From NCBI GenBank assembly GCA_022790575.1, contig JAAVXM010000010.1:1-33357 (forward strand): a DNA stretch of 33,357 nt. The letters are read 5' to 3'. The position numbers and the translations under genes are program-made. The stretch comes from Clostridia bacterium (lineage in GTDB: Bacteria; Bacillota; Clostridia; TANB77; CAG-508). The notes beneath the pieces were generated by a model. It was not told the origin of the DNA. It was given only the letters and a program-made list of their open reading frames with translations, and did not search any database. Numbering within the stretch: position 1 is the first letter of the stretch; the number at the start of each line of letters is the position of its first letter. This document shows positions 23,170-30,600 of this stretch, in pieces.

Positions 23170-26100
23170 GTGTTAAAATTAAAACAAACAAAAAAGGTTA
23201 AAAAGATATTAGCAATATTATTGCTAGTTCTAACTATATTTAGTACAACACAACCTATATTTGCAGCATCTGGTACAGGGCAATGGGTAGGTGGACAATA
23301 TGGTTCAAAAATATTTACAACAGATAGTGATAATAGTGGAAATGGAGTATTAATTAGAAGATTAATAAATAATAAAACGGGAGAAAAACTAACTGTATTT
23401 TGTGCTGAGCATGGAGTACCATTTGAAACTGGTACAGTATATAATGGAGAATATTATACACCAACAGATGCTACAATTAAAAAAGCATGTAAAATTGCTT
23501 ATTTTGGTTGGTATTCAAAACATGGAAATTATGTTGTAGATGGAGGAATTTTAGATGACTCATGGGCTTATGATATTAGATTACAATATGTTTTCACACA
23601 ACAATATATTTGGGAGACATTAGGACAAAGTAATGCAACTTTTATTGATGGAAATATTCAAAATAGATATGTTGCATATAAAGCAGAAATAGAGCAAAGT
23701 ATTGCAAACATGGAAAGAAAACCAAGTTTTACAGGAACAACAATTACAGTACAAGCAGGAGAAACAAAAACAATTACAGATTCAAATGGAGTATTAGCAG
23801 ATTATAATAGTATAGACACAACAGTTGATGGAATTAGATTTGTTCATAACAAAGGAGACAATTCTATAAATATTACTGTTAATGAAGAGTGTTCATTAGA
23901 AAATTATAGAATATCAGATGCTACAATGAAAAGTTGGGGATTAATAAAAGATGGAACACAAGATAATGATACTACAATATATTTTTCTTTTAGAGATGGT
24001 ATTCAAAATCAATTATATGCAATGCATTATAATGATCCAATATCAATGCACTTAACTTTAAATATTGAACAATTTGGAAGATTAGAATTAAGTAAATTAA
24101 ATACAAATGGAGATTTAGTTGATGGGGCAGTTTTTAATGTTACAGGAGTAAATGGTTTTAATCAAGATGTGGAAGTATCTAATGGACAAATAACATTAGA
24201 AAAATTGAAAAAAGGTACTTACTATATAAAAGAAAAATCTAGTCCAGATGGTTACTTATTAAATACAGAAACTTATTCAGCAACAATAAAACCTAATGAA
24301 ACAACTCAAAAAGCAATAGTAAATGAAGAGCCAATAGGAGAAATAACAATCACTAAAACAGATATAGAAACAGGAAACGAAAACAGAATTGATAAGAAAA
24401 GTCATCATGGAGATGCAAGTATAAAAGGAGCAGAATATACTTTGTATGCAAGTTCTGATATTTATAATAAAAAGGGTACAGTAAAATATTTCTCAAAAGA
24501 TGAGCAAATTGCAAAATTTACTTTTAATGAGTATGGTGTAGCAAGTATTAAAATTATAAATAGTTCTACACCTGCACAAATTAGTGTTAATGGAAGTTCA
24601 CTAACAGGACTACCAATGGGCAGTTATTATTCAAAAGAGACAATAGTACCAACAGGTTATACAAAAGATACAAACACTTATACTTATACACTTTCATACA
24701 AAGATAGCAGTACAAAAGTAATTAAATCAAGTGGAATAGTAAAAAACACAGTACAAAAAGCACCTTTTGAGGTTATAAAAGTAACAACAAATGATAATAC
24801 AGTAGCAGAAACAGTAGAGGGAGCAGAATTTACAGCAATACTTACAAAGTATGTAGACTATTATGGAAGTTTTGATGAGGCAAAGAAACATTTAAACGAA
24901 TTTGCAAAAGATGAATATTCAGTATTTAAAACAGGAAGTAATGGACATGGAATATCAAGTCTTTTAGCTTATGGAGAATATACAGTAAATGAAACTTATA
25001 CACCATCTCCAGAAATAGAAACAGTAGAACAATTCTATGTAACAATAGATAGAGATAGTAAAACACCAGTAAAAGAACTTGTAGCCAATGATCTACCATT
25101 TGAAGCATATATAAAACTACAAAAACAAGATAAAGATACAGGAAAATTTGTAACTTATTCTAATGCAACATTTGAATTATATAGATTAAATGAAGATACA
25201 AACAAATGGGAACAAGTACAATGTAAAGTTGGAAATAGATATTTTAAATCATGGACTACAAATAATGAGGGAATTGCAAGAACAGAAACAAAATTGGAAG
25301 CAGGAAGATATAAATTAACTGAAATAAAAATCCCAACTGGATTTATACAATTAGATGAAGAATTAACTTTTAAAGTAGATAACAGAAACTCTACACTAAA
25401 TTATGATAAAGATTTTGATGCATGGATTACTGTAACAGCTAAAAATGAACAACCAACAGGAACATTAAAATTAAATAAAAAAGTTACTTTAAGAGAAGAT
25501 GTAGACAAAACAATGATAAAGAAAATTGACTTTACAAAAATATCATTTGAACTAGTTACAGATGAAAAGATAATTGACTATGCAGATGGATCTACTATAT
25601 ATGAAAAAGGAACAGTAGTAGGAAAATATAATCTAAAAGAAGATGGAACTTTAATAATTGATAATCTACCTATGGGAAAATACCATTTAAAAGAGTTAAC
25701 AACAATAGATGGAGCTGTATTAGATGAAACAGAACACAAAGTAGTATTCGAACAAAAAGATACAGTAACAAAAGAATATATTGTAGAATCTAATATTGAA
25801 AATAAAACAACAATAGTTGAAATATCAAAACAAGATATAACTGGAGAAAAAGAATTAGTTGGTGCAAAACTAACTGTTACAGATGAGAATAATGAAGTTA
25901 TAGATAGTTGGGTAGCTACTGATAAAACTCACAAAATTGAGGGATTAAAAGTAGGAAAAACTTATACTCTAACAGAGGAGATAGCACCAGAGCCTTTCGT
26001 AAAAGCAACTTCAATAAAATTCACAGTAGAAAATACAGCAGAAATTCAAAAAGTTATAATGATAGATAAACAAGTAACAATGTCAAAAGAAGATATTGGA

Positions 26101-27036
26101 GGAAATGAAATAGAGGGAGCAGAACTTAAAGTAGTAGATAAAGACGGAAATATTGTAGATAGTTGGACATCTACAAAAGAAATTCATACAATAAAAGGAC
26201 TAACAGAGGGAGAAAGTTACACATTATATGAAGATTATGCACCAGATGGATTTGTAATTTCAAATCAAATAGACTTTACAGTAACAGAAGATAAAGAAAC
26301 ACAGCAAATTAAAATGATAGATAAAGTTGTGGAAGTGGTAAAGACTGATCTTACAACAGGCGAAGAACTAGAGGGAGCAGAATTAAAAGTAGTAGATGAA
26401 GATGGAAACGTAATTGATGAGTGGGTATCAACAAAAGAACCACACAAAGTTATAGGACTAGAAGAAAATAAAACTTATAAATTAGTTGAAATTACAGCAC
26501 CTTATGGCTATGAAATTACAGAAGAAATAGAATTTACAGTAACAGAAGATAAAGAAACACAAAAAATTGAAATGAAAGACATGCCAATTCTTCAAGATAT
26601 TAAATTAGTAAAAATTGATAGTAACACAAAAGAAGTAATAAAAGATAAATTTACTTTTGGAATATATGAAGATGTAGAATGCACAAAACTTATAAAAGAA
26701 GTTAAATCAAACAAAGAAGATGGAACAGTTTTATTTGAAGATTTAAGATATGGCACTTACTATATTAAAGAATTAATTGCTCCAAAAGGTTATGTACTAT
26801 CTGATAAAGTTATAAAAGTTGAAATGAATGACAAAGGAGTATTTATTGATGACACAAAAGTAGAGGGAGAAGATTCAGTATATACTTTTGAATTTTACAA
26901 TACACCAGTAGATACACCAAAAACAGGAGATAATAGTAATATGACAATATGGATTTCAATACTTGCAATTTCAGCAATAGCTTTAGCAGGAGTGGGAGTT
27001 TACGAACTAAAAAAGAAAAAATCAAATCATAAATAA
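23170..27036 (+). CDS. Sortase-anchored thioester/Cna-B repeat adhesin
   Basis: 1288 aa, GTG start after AAAAGGAGGAATTTTAA. Residues 1-33 are a signal peptide (ILAILLLVLTIFSTTQPIFA). Residues ~35-260 are a TQXA thioester domain: Cys78 in TVFCAEHG and the Gln in FTQQYIWE (143-148) would form the Cys-Gln thioester that links covalently to host surfaces. From ~300 to ~1240 follow about nine Cna-B/SpaA-type repeats (each ending in a GxYxxxE(x)xxPxGY pattern with Lys and Glu for isopeptide bonds). The end is TPKTGD, a membrane helix (WISILAISAIALAGVGVY) and KKKKS, an LPXTG-type sorting signal. It is wall-anchored and elongated, probably binding a host or neighbouring cell and aiding contact in conjugation. 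No in-frame CGG. Confidence 0.88.
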   Translation: MLKLKQTKKVKKILAILLLVLTIFSTTQPIFAASGTGQWVGGQYGSKIFTTDSDNSGNGVLIRRLINNKTGEKLTVFCAEHGVPFETGTVYNGEYYTPTDATIKKACKIAYFGWYSKHGNYVVDGGILDDSWAYDIRLQYVFTQQYIWETLGQSNATFIDGNIQNRYVAYKAEIEQSIANMERKPSFTGTTITVQAGETKTITDSNGVLADYNSIDTTVDGIRFVHNKGDNSINITVNEECSLENYRISDATMKSWGLIKDGTQDNDTTIYFSFRDGIQNQLYAMHYNDPISMHLTLNIEQFGRLELSKLNTNGDLVDGAVFNVTGVNGFNQDVEVSNGQITLEKLKKGTYYIKEKSSPDGYLLNTETYSATIKPNETTQKAIVNEEPIGEITITKTDIETGNENRIDKKSHHGDASIKGAEYTLYASSDIYNKKGTVKYFSKDEQIAKFTFNEYGVASIKIINSSTPAQISVNGSSLTGLPMGSYYSKETIVPTGYTKDTNTYTYTLSYKDSSTKVIKSSGIVKNTVQKAPFEVIKVTTNDNTVAETVEGAEFTAILTKYVDYYGSFDEAKKHLNEFAKDEYSVFKTGSNGHGISSLLAYGEYTVNETYTPSPEIETVEQFYVTIDRDSKTPVKELVANDLPFEAYIKLQKQDKDTGKFVTYSNATFELYRLNEDTNKWEQVQCKVGNRYFKSWTTNNEGIARTETKLEAGRYKLTEIKIPTGFIQLDEELTFKVDNRNSTLNYDKDFDAWITVTAKNEQPTGTLKLNKKVTLREDVDKTMIKKIDFTKISFELVTDEKIIDYADGSTIYEKGTVVGKYNLKEDGTLIIDNLPMGKYHLKELTTIDGAVLDETEHKVVFEQKDTVTKEYIVESNIENKTTIVEISKQDITGEKELVGAKLTVTDENNEVIDSWVATDKTHKIEGLKVGKTYTLTEEIAPEPFVKATSIKFTVENTAEIQKVIMIDKQVTMSKEDIGGNEIEGAELKVVDKDGNIVDSWTSTKEIHTIKGLTEGESYTLYEDYAPDGFVISNQIDFTVTEDKETQQIKMIDKVVEVVKTDLTTGEELEGAELKVVDEDGNVIDEWVSTKEPHKVIGLEENKTYKLVEITAPYGYEITEEIEFTVTEDKETQKIEMKDMPILQDIKLVKIDSNTKEVIKDKFTFGIYEDVECTKLIKEVKSNKEDGTVLFEDLRYGTYYIKELIAPKGYVLSDKVIKVEMNDKGVFIDDTKVEGEDSVYTFEFYNTPVDTPKTGDNSNMTIWISILAISAIALAGVGVYELKKKKSNHK
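25816..26580 (+). repeat. Three tandem ~85-codon Cna-B repeats
   Basis: Units 25816-26073, 26074-26328 and 26329-26580 encode 84-86 residues each with the shared core EGAELKVVDxDGN(x)xDxW(x)STKE and TVTEDKETQ(x)I(x)M. The last two are the closest pair. Such repeats change in number by recombination. Confidence 0.75.
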
Positions 27037-27047
27037 AGAGATATTAA

Positions 27048-27076
27048 AAGGGTAACTAAAAATATTAGTTGCCCTT
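27048..27076 (+). terminator. Hairpin between the adhesin and the downstream genes
   Basis: AAGGGTAACTA (27048-27058) pairs with TAGTTGCCCTT (27066-27076) with one mismatch, followed by AATTCTTTT. A partial terminator that sets adhesin versus downstream expression. Confidence 0.6.
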
Positions 27077-27096
27077 AATTCTTTTAAGGAGGAACA

Positions 27097-27345
27097 ATGC
27101 CAAAATATACACTAAATCAAACATTAAAAACATTGGAAAAATTATTTAAAAGGGATATAACAACAACTAAACAGTTTAGAAATTTAAAATGGGATAACCT
27201 AGATAAAATTGATAAAGAATTAACACCAGTAGAAAAGAGTTTTATTATGGATTTTAGAAATGCAGTAATTAAAAAGAAAATAGTAGAATTTTTAGCTGGA
27301 AAAGAAATAAAAGAGGAGAGTGAAAAAAGTGATAGAACATTATAA
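27097..27345 (+). CDS. Small conjugative-element protein (82 aa)
   Basis: ATG after TAAGGAGGAACA. A short, helical, charged protein (TLNQTLKTLEKLFKRDITTT, LTPVEKSFIMDFRNAVIKKK). It overlaps the next gene by 26 nt, so they are coupled. Family not recognised; position between the surface-protein gene and the helicase is typical for Tn1549-like elements. Confidence 0.65.
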   Translation: MPKYTLNQTLKTLEKLFKRDITTTKQFRNLKWDNLDKIDKELTPVEKSFIMDFRNAVIKKKIVEFLAGKEIKEESEKSDRTL

Positions 27346-27640
27346 AAAACCATCAGTAAAATTTATTGTAAATAAAGGGAACTTTAATAAACTAATGTCT
27401 ATATTAACATTTCAAGAAGAAAATATTGTAACAGAAGAATGGAAACAAAGAGCTAGTAATTTAAAAGATTTATTATTAAGATATTCTATACCACAAAAAG
27501 ATGAAGAGGGAGAAATATCAATAATAGATATTGGATTGTTTCAAAAGGAAGCGGCAGAATTAATAGTGTTATTACTTTCTGCATTTGATAATATATTACA
27601 AGTAGAAGAAGATTATACAAAGAAAATGAAACGACAATAA
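27320..27640 (+). CDS. Small conjugative-element protein (106 aa)
   Basis: GTG 27320 follows AAAGAGGAGA within the end of the previous gene. Product: VIEHYKKPSVKFIVNKGNF, LKDLLLRYSIPQKDEEGE, ISIIDIGLFQKEAAELIVLLLSAF; acidic, helical. Ends 18 nt before the helicase gene, with GGAGG between. Family not recognised. Confidence 0.65.
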   Translation: MKKVIEHYKKPSVKFIVNKGNFNKLMSILTFQEENIVTEEWKQRASNLKDLLLRYSIPQKDEEGEISIIDIGLFQKEAAELIVLLLSAFDNILQVEEDYTKKMKRQ

Positions 27641-27658
27641 ATATAGAGGAGGAATAGT

Positions 27659-30600
27659 TTGGGAAAGATTAAAGAAACAAGACAACTCTATAAAGAAGTA
27701 ATAAATGAAATTTCAAAAAGTGAAGAAAATTGGCAAATTTTTTTAGACAGTAGTTCATGGAATTTTAAATATGATTTTGATGATCAAATTCTAATATATG
27801 CTCAAAGACCAGATGCAAAAGCATGTGCAACAATGGAAGAATGGAATAAAAAGCTAAAAAGATGGGTAAATAGTGGAACAAAACCAATATATATTTTTGA
27901 TAAAAATCCATATAGTGAATATCCATTCAAATTAGTATTTGATTTATCAGATACTCATAATTACAATAATACTGAATACAAATTATGGTCAATAAAAGAA
28001 GAATATGAACAAGATATAATTGAAAGTTTAGAAGCAAATTTTGGAGATATAGATTCAAAAGAATCATTAGCACAAGCAATAATTAATGCAAGTTATAATA
28101 TGGTAGTAGATAATATGGAGGATTATTTAACATCAATAATAAATCATAAAGCTAATTCAATGTTTGAAAATATGTCAAAAGAAGAAATAAAATCTATATT
28201 CATGACAACTACTTGGGCAAGTGTAAGTTATATGATGATGACAAGATGTGGAATAAATGCAAGGGAAGAAATACAAACACAAGAATTTACATTTATTAAA
28301 TATTTTAATAATCAAGAAGTTTTAACAACATTAGGTGCAAGTGTAAGTGATATAGCTGAAATGGGATTAAGAGAAATTGCAAGAACAGTTGCAAGTTTGC
28401 AAAAAAGTGAAAAATTAAAAAATCGCACAATTGAAAATATTGATAAAGAAATATATTCTAAAGATAATGAAAAAATCAAAGGAGGAATTGAAGATGGTAG
28501 AGAAAATAGGATACACGAAACAGGGCGAGTATTATATGCCAAATCTAGTGATGAAGAAAGAGAAAATACCAGCAGGGAAATATTCTCTAATGAGATACAA
28601 TTATCTAAAGAATCACAAGAACCACGAATTGACAATTTTAGTAATGAACCAAAAATTGACAGAACATCTAACACAAATACAGGAACAAGCAAGACAGAGA
28701 GTAGAGAACCTAGTAGAGCAAATGAAGAACCAGGATGGAGTAACAGAGGAACTAAAAGCCAAAGATCAGATGAAATGGGTGGGACTTCTAAACAATTACA
28801 GGATGACAGCAGAGGAGATAGTAGTAAGCGAACTAATTTACATTTAGAAGAAAATATCTCTAAAAGAAGAACATTAACTAAAGAGGAAATGGAAACTGAT
28901 AAAGATTTTCTGCAAGACAAATATACAAGTACATTATTAAGTAATATTCAAAATCTAAGTGTAACAAAAAATGAAATTAAAGAATTTTATAAAACACATT
29001 TAGATATAAATGAGAGAGTAGAATATATAAAACAAGTATTTAATGATGCATATACTGAAATTGTAATTGATGATGTAAGACTAGGATATAAGACTTATGA
29101 AAATGTATTGCATTTATGGAAAGATAATTATTTGAATAGAACAGCAGAAGTTTATTACAGATGGGAAATAATTGCAGAATATATAGAAGGACTTATTTTA
29201 GTAAATGAATTTAATGATTTGCATAAACCAGTACTAAGTTATTCAGACCAAATGCAGATTTTACAAGTAGAAGCTGAAAATGCTCCTACTTTTTCTTTTA
29301 CTCAAGAAATAATTGATTATGCCCTACAAGGTGGAGGAAATGTCCAAGAAAGCAAAATGAGAATTTATAATCAATTTGAAAATAGCCTTTCTATTGAAGA
29401 AAATATTAAATTTCTTAAACATGAATATGGATGGGGTGGTAGTAGCTCAATTCATATTGGAACAAGAATAGGAATTGATTATAACGGAAAAGGAATAACT
29501 TTAAGTAGAGGATACAAAGATGATTCACCTACAATTACTTTAGCATGGAATAAAGTTGAAAAAAGAATAAGAGAACTAATAAAAGCAGACAGATACCTAA
29601 ATCCTAAAGAAAAAGAAGAATATTCAAACTGGCTAAAACAAAAAGAATTAGATGAACAACTAGAAGAAAGTAAAAAACAGTTATTAGAAGATAATAAAGA
29701 ACAAAATATAGAAGAAGAACCACCTAAATATGAATATCATTTAGGAGATACTGTCTATATTGGTGCAGATGAATATGAAATTGCAGGAATAAGTGATAAT
29801 ACAGTTACATTATATGATCCTAAATTCCCATTACTAAATAAGCAAATGGATTTTGAAGAATTTGAAAGAAAAGTCCAAGATAATTATTCAAATGACCATT
29901 TGAAAGTTAAAGATATATCTATTAATGAACAAGAAAATTCAAGTATAGATAATGAATTAGAAGTTTCAGAGGATATAATTCTAACAGAAAAACAAAATGA
30001 ATTTGATTCAGAAAAGTTTGAGAGTAATATACCATATAATATGAGATTCAAAAACTGCGAACAAATGGATAGAGATTTATATTGGGTTACACAAGGAGTA
30101 TTTACAAAAGCAGATCTTAATAAATTTAAAGAAGCATTAAAAGATACAAAGTTTGAAAAAGCATATGTTACTGTTCGTGATTTAAGTGAGTATAACTTTG
30201 AAGCTGATTTGTCTAAAAATGTATTTGCAATAGTAACTAAAGATAATATAAATGATATTAACTATTTTGAAGCAGCTAAAAAGATATTTAGTGATGAAGT
30301 ATTAGGATTAACAGATAATAATGAAAAAATATCAAAAGAAGCTCAAACAGAAAGCAAAGAAGAAAAGCCATATAAAGTAGGACAAGAAGTTTATTTAGAA
30401 TCCGATAGAAAATACAGAATAGATAAAATAGATCTAGAAAATGAAAAGATTAGTTTATTAGATTTACAAATAAATTATCCTATTTTTAGAGAAGAAAGTA
30501 TTTTAACATTTGAAAACCTATATTATCAAAATGAGAGGAATTTTCCAAAGGAAGATATAAAACCTAACTTTACTAAAGCAAGAAATAAAATCCAAGATTT

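Noticed and set aside
28312..28920. 202-codon minus-strand ORF opposite the methylase-helicase linker
   Set aside because: Low-complexity Leu/Ser-rich product, no ribosome site; it is open only because two plus-strand frames are coding there (helicase linker and tnpV).
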